DNA of 43,827 bases from Fermentimonas sp. (GCA_028709385.1 JAQVXD010000022.1:1-43827); one strand, 5' to 3'. Positions 26,335-35,032 are shown, counted from the first letter of the stretch. Program-made: numbers and translations. Notes: generated by a model not told the origin, from the letters alone.

Positions 26335-27024
26335 TTAAACTACACTTCCTCTCAAAATCTCCCTCTTTCCGGGAGGACCTGGTAACCTCTCCATCTTAAA
26401 ACCGGCTGTCTGGAGCATTCTTCTAACAACGCCTTTGGCACAATAGGTAGTGAAAACAGCATCTTTATCACTCAGAGAATATATTTTGTTGAAAATCTCC
26501 TGTGTCCACATATCAGGTTGTTTTTCCGGTGCAAATGCATCAAAATAGATAAGATTGAAAAGTCTGTCTGATTTGAATTCATCAGGTTTACTAAAATCAA
26601 ATTTCTGTTTCAGAAGAGTGAATGATGGTGTAATATCGACAGCCTTTTCCCAAGGTGTTGTATGGAGTTCCAGGAAAAGGGAAATGTTTACTTGATTATC
26701 CACTAACTCACTGTAGTTTAACTTTTGTGCTTCTTCTATTGTTATAGGGTAGAGTTCTATGCTGTTGTAAAACACATTTACCGGCCATTTTTCAGATTCA
26801 AGCAGGGTCAGGAAAACGTTTAATCCTGTTCCAAAGCCTATCTCAAGAATGTTTATCTCTTGTTGTGGTTGTTTTTGTTTCCTCAAATAATACCTGAAGC
26901 CTTTTTCAATAAAAACATGGTTAGATTCCTGGATAGCACCGTTAGTAGAATGGTAATGTTCATTCAGTTCAGGCACAAAGATTGTGTGTGAACCATCAAC
27001 AGTTGTAATTATTTTATGTTGCAT
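26335..27024 (-). CDS. mnmD: tRNA 5-methylaminomethyl-2-thiouridine methyltransferase (MnmD)
   Basis: This 229-residue protein corresponds to the methyltransferase half of MnmC and lacks the FAD oxidoreductase half, as in many bacteria. It methylates nm5U34 in tRNA. Motifs are the opening DGSHTIFVPELNEHYHS, the SAM-binding LEIGFGTGLNVF and the active-site LIYFDAFAPEKQPDMWT. I take Met at 27024 (MQHKIITTVDGSHT) as the start; the longer frame from 27051 adds nine residues. A 30-bp dyad lies 31 bp upstream of this start, and a TAAATTTG box further up could be its promoter. Confidence 0.88.
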   Translation of the reverse strand: MQHKIITTVDGSHTIFVPELNEHYHSTNGAIQESNHVFIEKGFRYYLRKQKQPQQEINILEIGFGTGLNVFLTLLESEKWPVNVFYNSIELYPITIEEAQKLNYSELVDNQVNISLFLELHTTPWEKAVDITPSFTLLKQKFDFSKPDEFKSDRLFNLIYFDAFAPEKQPDMWTQEIFNKIYSLSDKDAVFTTYCAKGVVRRMLQTAGFKMERLPGPPGKREILRGSVV

Positions 27025-27054
27025 TATTTGCTTATAGGGTAATTTATACAAATT

Positions 27055-27084
27055 CCGTTAACGTAATGACCATTACAGTAACGG
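27055..27084. promoter_or_regulatory. 30-bp imperfect dyad between mnmD and znuA, Zur-box-like
   Basis: Arms CCGTTAACGTAATG and CATTACAGTAACGG are complementary at 12 of 14 positions with a two-base spacer. The core GTAAT-GACC-ATTAC resembles the Gram-positive Zur/Fur-type box CGTAAT-n-ATTACG. It lies in the divergent spacer upstream of a zinc-type binding protein gene. It is nearer to mnmD (31 bp) than to znuA (104 bp), so which gene it controls is open. Confidence 0.5.
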
Positions 27085-27114
27085 CGGTTGCATTATACAA
27101 TTGAGTCTTACAAA

Positions 27115-27122
27115 CAAATTTA
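27115..27122 (-). promoter_or_regulatory. Candidate -7 box for mnmD
   Basis: The reverse strand reads TAAATTTG, an exact TAnnTTTG match. If used, the 27055-27084 dyad would fall in the mnmD leader at about +25 to +55. No good -33 element is seen. Confidence 0.3.
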
Positions 27123-27140
27123 GGAAATCTTTGTTTACTA

Positions 27141-27172
27141 TTTCCGTCAAAGCGTGAAAATTATTACATTTG
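27141..27172 (+). promoter_or_regulatory. Candidate promoter of znuA
   Basis: TTTC (27141-27144), one base off the -33 TTTG, is followed after 20 bases by TACATTTG (27165-27172), an exact TAnnTTTG -7 box. The start would lie about ten bases before the znuA ATG. Confidence 0.4.
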
Positions 27173-27188
27173 CTTACAAATTAACAAG

Positions 27189-28076
27189 ATGCAAAAATAC
27201 ATTACTATACTGTTGTTTATTTCTTTACTATTATCCTGTAATTCGGTTTCCAAAAAAGAGGGTGGTGAGGAGAAGGAACTTCTGACAGTGACAATTGAGC
27301 CACAGCGCTACTTTCTGGAACAGATTGTTGGCGATGCTTACAGAATAAATACTCTGGTGCCTCCGGGAACCAGTCCCGAGACATATGAACCGGCTCCTTC
27401 CGTGATGCTGGATATGGCTAAAAGCAAAATTTATTTTAAAGTCGGAGACCTTGGTTTCGAAAGAGTATGGAGTCAGCGGTTGGCAGAAAACAACCCTGAT
27501 GTAAAGATAGTTGACTGTTCAGAAGGGATTGAACTAATGGAGGGGCATCTGCATAATCATTCGGACAACAGCGGTGATAATCACTCTCATGAGTCGATGG
27601 ACCCACATGTATGGTCTTCTCCAAGAGCGGTTAAAATATTCGCAAAGAATATATTCGATGCTCTGATATCTGAGGATCCGGGGAACGAAGATAAGTTTCG
27701 TGAGAATTTCGAAAGATTCACTGCTAAAGTGGATAGCACAGACATGCTAATCAGCAATTTGCTTGAAAACTCACAGGTCAGGTCTTTTATAATATTTCAT
27801 CCCGCTTTGAGTTATTTTGCAAATGATTACAACCTTAATCAGTACAGTATTGAGTTTGAAGGAAAGAATCCGTCGTTGTCACAAATAAGAGACCTGGTGG
27901 ATATTGCAAGAAAAGAGAATATAAATACTCTGTTCATTCAGAAAGGATTTGACAAAAAGAATGCGGAAGTTATAGCTTCTGAGGCAGGAGCTGAAATATT
28001 CGAAATAGATCCTTTAAGTTACAACTGGGATGAGGAGTTGATCCGCATTGCTGAAATTTTAGCAAGAGAAGATTAG
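27189..28076 (+). CDS. znuA: Zinc-type ABC transporter substrate-binding lipoprotein (ZnuA family)
   Basis: This 295-residue lipoprotein (lipid Cys17 in LLLSCN) is a cluster 9 metal-binding protein. A His-rich loop (119-133, six histidine or acidic residues in HLHNHSDNSGDNHSH) is typical of zinc rather than manganese binders. Expected metal ligands are His139 (DPHVW), His203 (FHPALSYF) and Asp273 (EIDPLSY). The first ligand position, usually His, is Glu63 (SPETYEP). It is followed by a matching ATPase gene 123 bp downstream. The Zur-like dyad upstream fits zinc-controlled expression. Metal identity is inferred. Confidence 0.85.
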   Translation: MQKYITILLFISLLLSCNSVSKKEGGEEKELLTVTIEPQRYFLEQIVGDAYRINTLVPPGTSPETYEPAPSVMLDMAKSKIYFKVGDLGFERVWSQRLAENNPDVKIVDCSEGIELMEGHLHNHSDNSGDNHSHESMDPHVWSSPRAVKIFAKNIFDALISEDPGNEDKFRENFERFTAKVDSTDMLISNLLENSQVRSFIIFHPALSYFANDYNLNQYSIEFEGKNPSLSQIRDLVDIARKENINTLFIQKGFDKKNAEVIASEAGAEIFEIDPLSYNWDEELIRIAEILARED

Positions 28077-28199
28077 TTACAAAATTGATAATTTGAACTT
28101 TACTTGTTTTCTGAGAAAAGAATGAATGGTTTCAGTGATAAAGAGAGTTGTCTTCAATAATGAATGGAATGGTTTTAAGTAATTTTGGAGAAAATATTG

Positions 28200-28973
28200 A
28201 TGAATAAAATAATTGAAATAGAGAATCTTACAGTAGGATACGACAATAAGCCAAATGTATTAAGTGATGTTTCACTTAATATTTTCGAAGATGATTTTCT
28301 TGGAATAATCGGTCCTAACGGCGGAGGCAAGACTACATTATTAAAAACTATTCTGGGACTTATCAAGCCACAGGGGGGCACAATTAAATTTTATGATAAC
28401 GGTAAAAATGTTCCCTCTCTGAATATCGGCTATCTTCCACAAATAAATCAGATTGATAAAAAATTCCCTATCTCGGTTTCTGAAGTTATCCTTTCAGGCA
28501 TTACTCCCCGTAAGCAGTTGATAAGACGTTACTCTGCAACAGACAAACAGAAAGTAAGGAGTGTTGCTGAACGAATGGGAATAGAAGAGATATTACACCG
28601 TCCGATCGGAGATCTTTCGGGGGGACAGTTGCAGAGAGTACTCCTTGGAAGGGCTATTATTGACAATCCAAAGCTAATAATACTTGATGAACCAAGTACC
28701 TATGTTGATAAACTATTCGAGACCAACTTCTATAAGCTTCTGGGCGATATAAACATAGATATTGCCATAATGCTGGTTTCACATGACGTGGGCACAATTA
28801 TTTCTTTAGTAAAAAACATCGCTTGTGTAAACCAGGGCCTTCACTATCATTCTGGCAGCGACATATCACAGGAATGGCTTACAAATGCTTATCAATCCTG
28901 TCCTATCGAGATTTTAGGGCATGGAACACTTCCTCACAGAGTACTAATGGAGCATGATCATTTAAATGAATAA
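28200..28973 (+). CDS. znuC: Metal ABC transporter ATPase (ZnuC-like)
   Basis: This 257-residue ATPase starts best at 28200 (MNKIIEIENLTVGYDN); an in-frame ATG at 28185 is less typical. It has Walker A GPNGGGKTT, signature LSGGQLQRVLLGR, Walker B LIILDEP and switch histidine VSHDVG. The GYLPQ segment and the cysteine- and histidine-containing tail (residues about 205-257, with HGTLPHRVLMEHDH) are typical of the metal-uptake branch. No permease gene follows: its stop overlaps the start of a DUF456 gene (TAATG). The ZnuB permease must be encoded elsewhere or be missing. Confidence 0.87.
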   Translation: MNKIIEIENLTVGYDNKPNVLSDVSLNIFEDDFLGIIGPNGGGKTTLLKTILGLIKPQGGTIKFYDNGKNVPSLNIGYLPQINQIDKKFPISVSEVILSGITPRKQLIRRYSATDKQKVRSVAERMGIEEILHRPIGDLSGGQLQRVLLGRAIIDNPKLIILDEPSTYVDKLFETNFYKLLGDINIDIAIMLVSHDVGTIISLVKNIACVNQGLHYHSGSDISQEWLTNAYQSCPIEILGHGTLPHRVLMEHDHLNE

Positions 28974-29455
28974 TGGGTGATTTAATCTGGATTATTTTAT
29001 CAGCTTTATTGCTGATTATTGGGGCAGTTGGTACAATTGCGCCTGTATTACCGGGACTACCATTATGCTGGGGAGGTTTGCTTGCACTGAAGTTTATTCC
29101 TTCCACACAGGATGAAATTTCATGGGCAACTATCGTAATACTCGGTGTAGTCACAATTGTCATTACAATACTTGATAACTTCCTTCCAATATGGGGTACT
29201 AAGAAAAGGGGAGGTAATAAAAAGGTAGTCTGGGGCGCAACAATCGGTCTGCTGTTTGGCTTTTTTATCGGACCTTGGGGAATAATATTTGGACCATTTA
29301 TCGGTGCTCTTATAGGAGCATTAATATCAGGACACAAATTAAAACCGGCCGCACAACAAGCATCCGGTGCGTTTGCTGGTTATTTGGCCGGTCTTATTCT
29401 AAAGCTGGTTACAGCCGGTTTTATAATCTTCTTCTTTATCCGAACTTTGATATAA
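28973..29455 (+). CDS. DUF456 family membrane protein
   Basis: This 160-residue integral membrane protein has about four hydrophobic segments rich in glycine (for example GTIAPVLPGLPLCWGG near residue 25, and the GPWGIIFGPFIGALIGALISG zipper around 105-125, whose central GPFIGALIGAL is strongly periodic). This matches DUF456. Function unknown. It overlaps the znuC stop by one base, so it is cotranslated. DUF456 is not a known metal permease, and its size and helix count are too small for ZnuB. Confidence 0.82.
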   Translation: MGDLIWIILSALLLIIGAVGTIAPVLPGLPLCWGGLLALKFIPSTQDEISWATIVILGVVTIVITILDNFLPIWGTKKRGGNKKVVWGATIGLLFGFFIGPWGIIFGPFIGALIGALISGHKLKPAAQQASGAFAGYLAGLILKLVTAGFIIFFFIRTLI

Positions 29456-29484
29456 CAAAGATGAGAGTTTTGTACAAGCGCTGA

Positions 29485-30486
29485 TTAAGAGTTTTTGATA
29501 ATATATTCAGCAATCTGTACAGCGTTCAATGCAGCACCCTTGCGAATCTGATCGGATACAGTCCAGAATGTGAGGCCATGCTCGTTTGTAAGATCTTTGC
29601 GTATACGTCCGACATACACTGGATCTGTTCCCTCAAGACCTAATGGCATTGGATACTCTTTTTCTGAAGGGTTGTCAATCAGCTCAACACCATCAGCATT
29701 TCTGAAAGCTTCGCGAGCTTCCTCCAGAGACAGAGGACGCTCAGTCTCAATCCATATAGCTTCAGAGTGAGCACGCATTACCGGGACACGAACACAAGTG
29801 GCGCTAACCTCAATATTTGAGTGCATAATCTTACGTGTTTCGTGATACATTTTCATCTCTTCTTTTGTATAACCATTATCTGTAAACACATCCACCTGGG
29901 GGATAAGATTATAGGCAAGTTGATAAGCAAATTTAGAAACAGTAGGCTTCACTCCATTCACAATTTGTCTGTGTTGCTCTTCAAGTTCCTGCATTGCAGC
30001 GGCACCTGCTCCCGAAGCCGCCTGATATGTTGCCACGTGCACTTTCTTTATATGAGTAATATCTTCAATTGCCTTTAAAGCAATAACTAACTGAGAAGTT
30101 GTGCAATTAGGATTTGCAACGATTCCCTTTGGACGGTTTAAAGCATCTTCCCCGTTAATTTCAGGAACAACCAGAGGTACTTCATCATCCATCCTGAAAG
30201 CGCTGGAGTTGTCAATCATTATAGCACCATGCTTTGTAATTGTTTTAGCAAATTCCAGCGATGTTCCGCCTCCGGCAGAAACAAATGCAATATCAATAAC
30301 CTTGAAATCGTCGTTGTGCTGCAGTTCTTTTACTACAATCTGTTTACCCTTAAAGTTATATGATGTACCGGCACTCCTTGAAGAGCCGAATAATTGTAAT
30401 TCATCCACCGGGAAATTTCTCTGTTCCAGTACCCGGAGCAGTTCCTGGCCTACAGCTCCGCTAGTTCCAACAATTGCAATGTTCAT
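29485..30486 (-). CDS. asd: Aspartate-semialdehyde dehydrogenase
   Basis: This 333-residue NADP-dependent enzyme reduces aspartyl-phosphate to aspartate semialdehyde, the branch point to lysine, diaminopimelate, threonine and methionine. It has the nucleotide motif [12 protein letters not shown] (6-17), the active-site Cys128 (NPNCTTSQL), [10 protein letters not shown] and a catalytic His in VMRAHSEA. Length is normal. It is convergent with the DUF456 gene across 29 bp. A TATCTTTG box on its strand lies about 112 bp upstream. Confidence 0.96.
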   Translation of the reverse strand: MNIAIVGTSGAVGQELLRVLEQRNFPVDELQLFGSSRSAGTSYNFKGKQIVVKELQHNDDFKVIDIAFVSAGGGTSLEFAKTITKHGAIMIDNSSAFRMDDEVPLVVPEINGEDALNRPKGIVANPNCTTSQLVIALKAIEDITHIKKVHVATYQAASGAGAAAMQELEEQHRQIVNGVKPTVSKFAYQLAYNLIPQVDVFTDNGYTKEEMKMYHETRKIMHSNIEVSATCVRVPVMRAHSEAIWIETERPLSLEEAREAFRNADGVELIDNPSEKEYPMPLGLEGTDPVYVGRIRKDLTNEHGLTFWTVSDQIRKGAALNAVQIAEYIIKNS

Positions 30487-30597
30487 AATGATTGATTTTT
30501 AAATCTTTAGTTTGAACAAGTTGAATGGTTTTATTCATCAACTTTTAATTAACTCTTTAGAAGAAAGATAACCTAATTATCTGCTTCAATCAATTGA

Positions 30598-30605
30598 CAA
30601 AGATA
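30598..30605 (-). promoter_or_regulatory. Candidate -7 box for asd
   Basis: The reverse strand reads TATCTTTG, an exact TAnnTTTG match, giving a leader of about 105 bases before asd. No clear -33 element. Confidence 0.3.
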
Positions 30606-30624
30606 GAAAAAAGTGAATTAAATT

Positions 30625-30984
30625 TTATCTTATTGCTATTTTCTTTGTTAATTTCCCGATTTTTAAGATGTAATAACCTTTTGGAAGTGAGAGTATGTAC
30701 TCATTTGTGCCCGCATATATCCTTCTGTTGTAAACTTCCACCCCCATGATATTATATATTTCCAGTATTTCATCCTTTGGAAGATCTTCTATTATAAGGC
30801 GGTTTTCAGCAAGCTTTATGATTACACTATCCTGAACGGTATTGATTTGCTGAAATGATGAACTTTGTTGTAATGATACCGTATCCCCAGTAGTTGAATT
30901 TTGATTGTTCCCTCCTGCTTTAGCCGCGACAGATGTTATCCCGGTGAACATTAAAGAGAATAAAACCAAAGAGAAAAGTTTCAT
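30625..30984 (-). CDS. Tiny secreted protein made of a signal peptide and a T9SS sorting domain
   Basis: This 119-residue protein has a signal peptide (about 1-22, cut near VAAKA). A low-complexity Ser/Gln/Thr stretch (about 25-55) follows, then a C-terminal segment (62-119) with the pattern of the type A sorting domain of the type IX secretion system: IYNIMGVEVYNRRI, LSLPKGYYILKIG and a final KKIAIR. There is no passenger domain of any size. It lies 40 bp downstream of rnz on the same strand. It may be a real mini-protein or the tail of a lost larger gene with a new signal peptide. Confidence 0.7.
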   Translation of the reverse strand: MKLFSLVLFSLMFTGITSVAAKAGGNNQNSTTGDTVSLQQSSSFQQINTVQDSVIIKLAENRLIIEDLPKDEILEIYNIMGVEVYNRRIYAGTNEYILSLPKGYYILKIGKLTKKIAIR

Positions 30985-31024
30985 AGTACTAAATTGTTAC
31001 AATGATATTCATTTCAATAAAAAG

Positions 31025-31939
31025 CTAAAGTTCAAATACTTTTCCTTCAGATGCAAGTTCTGTTTCAGGAAATATCTCAGATGCTTCCTTAAGCAGCAAT
31101 CCAAACTCATTATAGCGGGAGGAGTAGTGACCAATTACAAGCTTTTTCACCTCAGCCATTTTAGCTATACTGGCAGCCTGCCTTGCAGTGGAGTGATAGG
31201 TTTCCTCAGCCCTTTTGGCTTCAGTTTCAGCAAATGTAGCCTCATGATAGAGTAAGTCCACATTTCTTATATAGGGAACAATTTCAGGAGCATAAGCAGT
31301 GTCAGAGCAGTATGCATACCTCTTTGAAGGAGTACCGGGAACAGTGATCGTCTCGTTTTTAATTTCTTCACCCTCGGGAGTGGTGAAATCAGCACCTCTC
31401 TTAATGTCATAAATCAAATGAAAAGGGATGTTATGATAATCAATCATTTCCCTGATTATGTGACTTGCCGATTTCTTCTCTTCAAATAAAAAGCCGTTAG
31501 TTTCAATCCTGTGTTTTAGTGGGAAAGATGATATTTTTATTGACTGGTTCTCAAAAAGGAGCTCTTCAGATTCAGGATTCAGATTGATTATATTAATCTT
31601 AAATGTCATGTGCTTGCCCATATAAACCAGGAAAGGTTTAATTAAAAAATCTATTTCCTTGTGAGCATAAATGTTCAGGTCGGCTGTTCTGCCAAGCAGA
31701 CTGAGGGTTGAAAGCAGACCCGGTAATCCGAAAATATGGTCACCGTGCAAGTGCGAAATAAAAACAGAATGAAGCTTGCTCATACGAGCTTTAAATTTAC
31801 GCATCTGAAGCTGAGTCCCTTCACCGCAATCAATCATAAAGAGTTTATCATTCAACTCAATCAGTTGCGAGGGAGGATTGTGGAGTGTTGTTGGCATTGC
31901 CGAACCGCTACCCAGAATTGTGATGCGAAATTTAGTCAT
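31025..31939 (-). CDS. rnz: Ribonuclease Z
   Basis: This 304-residue tRNA 3'-processing endonuclease trims the tRNA 3' trailer before CCA addition. The metal site is HLHGDH (63-68) after VFISH. The N-terminal ITILGSGSAMPT, the DCGEGTQLQ block and the C-terminal HSTARQAA plus VIGHYSSRY are all present. The tRNA-Lys at 36259 carries no encoded CCA, consistent with a need for this enzyme. Its start is separated by one base from the queE stop, so queD-queE-rnz form an operon. Confidence 0.95.
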   Translation of the reverse strand: MTKFRITILGSGSAMPTTLHNPPSQLIELNDKLFMIDCGEGTQLQMRKFKARMSKLHSVFISHLHGDHIFGLPGLLSTLSLLGRTADLNIYAHKEIDFLIKPFLVYMGKHMTFKINIINLNPESEELLFENQSIKISSFPLKHRIETNGFLFEEKKSASHIIREMIDYHNIPFHLIYDIKRGADFTTPEGEEIKNETITVPGTPSKRYAYCSDTAYAPEIVPYIRNVDLLYHEATFAETEAKRAEETYHSTARQAASIAKMAEVKKLVIGHYSSRYNEFGLLLKEASEIFPETELASEGKVFEL

Positions 31940-31940
31940 A

Positions 31941-32522
31941 TCATCTTATTCCGATAAGTTTGTGTATCTGTAAACTCAGTGCCCATAAAGGATTATCCTT
32001 TATAAGCGAAATACAGTAGTCCACATTTTCCTGTATTATTTTGTCATTATCAAAAATAGGACTCAGCAAATATCTGTTTGTCTTAGGCAGCAGTGAAATA
32101 TCTGGAAGAGAATCTCCCTTTTGAATAGGAAACCGAAGTTCATCCACCTCAGGAATCAGCTCCTTTATCAGTTCAAAGTTTTGTTTAGGGCTGCACGTAA
32201 TATAATCAATACCGGAGGGGATTCTTTTTGTGCCGTTAGTCTCGATTGCCTGCAGATATCCCTTCTCTTTAAAAAATGTCACAACTTCATCATTCAGCTG
32301 TAACGCCGGCTCGCCCCCTGTCCATATGATCCATTTGCAATTAAATCTGTCAATCTCATCAAGAACTTCCTGCAGCGTCATTTTCACACCCTTCTCAAAA
32401 TCAGTGTCACAGAAGCTGCATGCAAGGTTGCATTTTGCAAGTCTAATAAATATAGATGCCTGTCCTGTTCTTCCGCCTTCACCCTGCAGTGAGTAAAATA
32501 TTTCGTTAACGTTAAGGTTCAT
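31941..32522 (-). CDS. queE: 7-carboxy-7-deazaguanine synthase
   Basis: This 193-residue radical-SAM enzyme converts 6-carboxytetrahydropterin to 7-carboxy-7-deazaguanine in queuosine synthesis. The cluster motif is CNLACSFC (Cys31, Cys35, Cys38), the CX3CX2C form. The opening VNEIFYSLQGEG and the IIWTGGEP motif are typical. Its start lies inside the 3' end of queD (11-bp overlap). Confidence 0.95.
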   Translation of the reverse strand: MNLNVNEIFYSLQGEGGRTGQASIFIRLAKCNLACSFCDTDFEKGVKMTLQEVLDEIDRFNCKWIIWTGGEPALQLNDEVVTFFKEKGYLQAIETNGTKRIPSGIDYITCSPKQNFELIKELIPEVDELRFPIQKGDSLPDISLLPKTNRYLLSPIFDNDKIIQENVDYCISLIKDNPLWALSLQIHKLIGIR

Positions 32523-32868
32523 AAATTGCTGATGTTTTTGGTGTTTCGCTCACCTCCACAGCATATAGTTCCGGGAGTTGTGGCTTAAAAGCTTCAAACA
32601 GCATCTTTGCAATATTCTCAGCCGATGAGTTTAACGGTGCCGTAATATCGTTCAAATTTCTGTGATCAAGCTTATTGTCGATATACTCTTTTACGAAATT
32701 TAGTTCATTATAATCCCTTACAAATCCCTGCGGATTAAGTTTATCTGATTTCAGGTGAACAGTCACAACATAATTATGCCCATGTAAGCGGGTGCACGGA
32801 TGTTCTTCCGGCAACCCGAAAAGTGCGTGGGCGGCAGAAAAAGAGAATTCTTTACTTATTTTGAACAT
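32512..32868 (-). CDS. queD: 6-carboxytetrahydropterin synthase
   Basis: This 118-residue enzyme makes 6-carboxy-5,6,7,8-tetrahydropterin from dihydroneopterin triphosphate. Zinc ligands are His14 (SAAH), His29 and His31 (RLHGHNY), and the catalytic Cys25 sits in CTRLHGH. It heads queD-queE-rnz. I looked upstream for a preQ1 riboswitch and saw none of the compact type I form. Confidence 0.95.
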   Translation of the reverse strand: MFKISKEFSFSAAHALFGLPEEHPCTRLHGHNYVVTVHLKSDKLNPQGFVRDYNELNFVKEYIDNKLDHRNLNDITAPLNSSAENIAKMLFEAFKPQLPELYAVEVSETPKTSAIYEP

Positions 32869-33030
32869 TTTATTTGTTTTGTTTTATTTCAATTCAATTC
32901 AGGCATTTAACCCCCCGTTAGTAATCAGTTTCCGGATAGGAGTTAATTCCCGGTTACAAGATAGTTCTCAATAATGAGTTTGAATCAAAAATAATCAATT
33001 TATTTAACCGGACAAAGTCCCGCTTGTATA

Positions 33031-34164
33031 TCAATTCGCAACATCAAGTTCCAGCCAAGTTCTTAGGGGATAATGATCAGAGTGTTTAAATCTGTCAACG
33101 TTCGACTGATAAGCCTTAATATTTTCGCTGTGCATTATGTAATCAATCCTGAAAAGGAAAAGATACTCGTTGTATGTGATACCGGGACCAAAAGCATTTG
33201 ACACATAAGCGTCTTTCAATCCCTTTTTCATCTGGTAATATGCGTAAGAGATGGGGGTGTCATTAAAATCACCGCAAATTATTGTGCCTTGTGTACCCTG
33301 TGTCTCTATATAACTTTTAATCTTTTCAACCTGTTTCGCCCTCATTCGATAAGCACTCCCCAGACGGTTGCGTATGTTGGAAGTTACATTTTCCAGCTTA
33401 ACCGAATCCGTATTCTGCAGGAAATCATTGTACAGTTTTTTGTCCTCAGCCATTATACTGTTCGACTCCAGATGAACATTTGCTACCGTATATTTCTTTC
33501 CTTCAATGTTGATAGTATAAACCGCAGCACCGTTGTAGGATGACTCAAACACAACTTCATGAGTATTCTCTATCGGATATTTAGAGAAGCATGCAAGTCC
33601 CATTATATGGTACTTCCCCGATGAATCAAGGCCTGTAACCGATCTGTAAGGATACATATTCAGAATACGGTTCACATCCTGCTGAGAGAAGATCGATTGT
33701 CCCGTTTTACTCACCAGGTACTCTTGCAGACAAACAATATCAGCGTCCACTTCAGCAATATAATCCAGGATAGGATGCTCTTTCGCGTCTTTATTTCTCT
33801 CATAAGGAAACCCTTGCACATTATATGTCAGTATCTGTATTGCATTATCAGGAGCTTTTGGCTGACTTATATGAAGAGGGAAAAATGTTGTGACAGGTTT
33901 GTAGCACAACAGTAATGCGATCAGATTGATTGCTGCATACTTCCAGTTAGATAAAAGAATCCAGAAAACCAGGTATGCAATATTCAATAGCAATATAAAC
34001 CCGAATCCCAGTCCGATATAAGAAAAGAAGTTAGTTTTGAGAGTAGAAACATTCCATGCCATAAATGAACTGAAAAGAAGCATAGTTGCCACTATATTGG
34101 TAATGAAAATCACCAATAAAACGACATCCCTTAATTTTCTTTTTTTATTTCTTGCTGGCATCAA
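33031..34164 (-). CDS. Membrane-anchored endonuclease/exonuclease/phosphatase-fold protein
   Basis: This 377-residue protein has three hydrophobic segments in the first 95 residues (about 12-35, 45-70 and 75-92). The extracytoplasmic EEP domain then shows the catalytic order TYNVQGF, CLQEYL, NVHLESNS, CGDFNDTP, RIDYIM and SDHYPL. The fold cuts phosphodiesters in DNA, RNA, lipids or inositol phosphates. The substrate here is unknown. It overlaps the upstream rhomboid gene by 20 bp, as is common for this trio in Bacteroidetes. Confidence 0.88.
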   Translation of the reverse strand: MMPARNKKRKLRDVVLLVIFITNIVATMLLFSSFMAWNVSTLKTNFFSYIGLGFGFILLLNIAYLVFWILLSNWKYAAINLIALLLCYKPVTTFFPLHISQPKAPDNAIQILTYNVQGFPYERNKDAKEHPILDYIAEVDADIVCLQEYLVSKTGQSIFSQQDVNRILNMYPYRSVTGLDSSGKYHIMGLACFSKYPIENTHEVVFESSYNGAAVYTINIEGKKYTVANVHLESNSIMAEDKKLYNDFLQNTDSVKLENVTSNIRNRLGSAYRMRAKQVEKIKSYIETQGTQGTIICGDFNDTPISYAYYQMKKGLKDAYVSNAFGPGITYNEYLFLFRIDYIMHSENIKAYQSNVDRFKHSDHYPLRTWLELDVAN

Positions 34165-35032
34165 AAAGCTTCTTTTTTTCTTCAGATGATAATCCGCTGT
34201 ACCCCGATTTCTTCAGCTTATCTAGTATAGCATCAATCTCCTCCTGCTCAGAATTCTTCCGGTAATTATAATCCCAGTCACTCTCTTTTTTACTGTGAGA
34301 TACTTTCATCCTTGTTTTCTTTTTGCGAGGCTTAAACAGTCCTGCAAACCAGTCGATCAGGCGACTCATCCAACCGGTAATGTCAGTTCCCTTTTTATAT
34401 TGTACAGCAAAAATATATCCCAACAAAGCACCGCCTATATGAGCAACATGCCCACCCGGATTGGTTGCACTGCCAAGAGACAGGAAGTCGAGTACAAACG
34501 CGAAGATAGCAATATATACAATCTTTATCTGACCAATAAACAACAGGTTCAGTCGCAGATCAGGTCTGTAAAACGCAGCACCCATCACTATAGCCATAAC
34601 AGCTGCCGAGGCGCCAATCATCCAGCCTCTTCCCATATCCAGATAGTAAGGAATAGTGTTAAATGCGATCACGTATAGCAGAGCACCTGCCAGTCCGCCC
34701 AGCACATACAAACTTCCCAGTGTGCGGCCTGTAAAATATTGCATAAAGATCTTGCCAAACCAGTAGAGCCATAACATATTAAAAAGAATATGTAAAAAGC
34801 CTTCATGCACAAACATGTAGGTTATCGGAGTCCAGAGTCTCTTTGCCAGTAATTGTAAATCAGATGGTATACCCAGAAAAGTTATCAGGTCCAGACTATG
34901 AATATTAAACAGGATGAAGATGACATCAACCACCTTTAATATTACAAAGACCAGTACATTTATAAATATTAGTTTAGTCAGAACACTGCCCGATCTGTAT
35001 TTCAATTTCAGATTGTCAATAATATCTGCCAT
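34145..35032 (-). CDS. Rhomboid intramembrane serine protease with hydrophilic C-terminal tail
   Basis: This 295-residue protein has about six membrane helices. Residues matching the rhomboid core are HEGFLHILFN (His76, His81, Asn85), the catalytic serine in GAS (Ser142) and the catalytic His198 in HVAHIGG. The serine motif reads GASAAV instead of the usual GASG. A charged cytoplasmic tail (about 225-295, many Lys and Glu) is unusual for a minimal rhomboid. It overlaps the second rhomboid gene upstream by 17 bp and the EEP gene downstream by 20 bp. Confidence 0.87.
   Translation of the reverse strand: MADIIDNLKLKYRSGSVLTKLIFINVLVFVILKVVDVIFILFNIHSLDLITFLGIPSDLQLLAKRLWTPITYMFVHEGFLHILFNMLWLYWFGKIFMQYFTGRTLGSLYVLGGLAGALLYVIAFNTIPYYLDMGRGWMIGASAAVMAIVMGAAFYRPDLRLNLLFIGQIKIVYIAIFAFVLDFLSLGSATNPGGHVAHIGGALLGYIFAVQYKKGTDITGWMSRLIDWFAGLFKPRKKKTRMKVSHSKKESDWDYNYRKNSEQEEIDAILDKLKKSGYSGLSSEEKKKLFDASKK

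Noticed and set aside
28903-29337. 144-codon ORF antisense to DUF456
   Set aside because: Proline-rich shadow of the glycine-rich membrane protein on the plus strand.
32869-33030. Possible preQ1 riboswitch before queD
   Set aside because: The leader has a G-run but none of the compact hairpin plus A-rich tail of type I preQ1 aptamers could be drawn.
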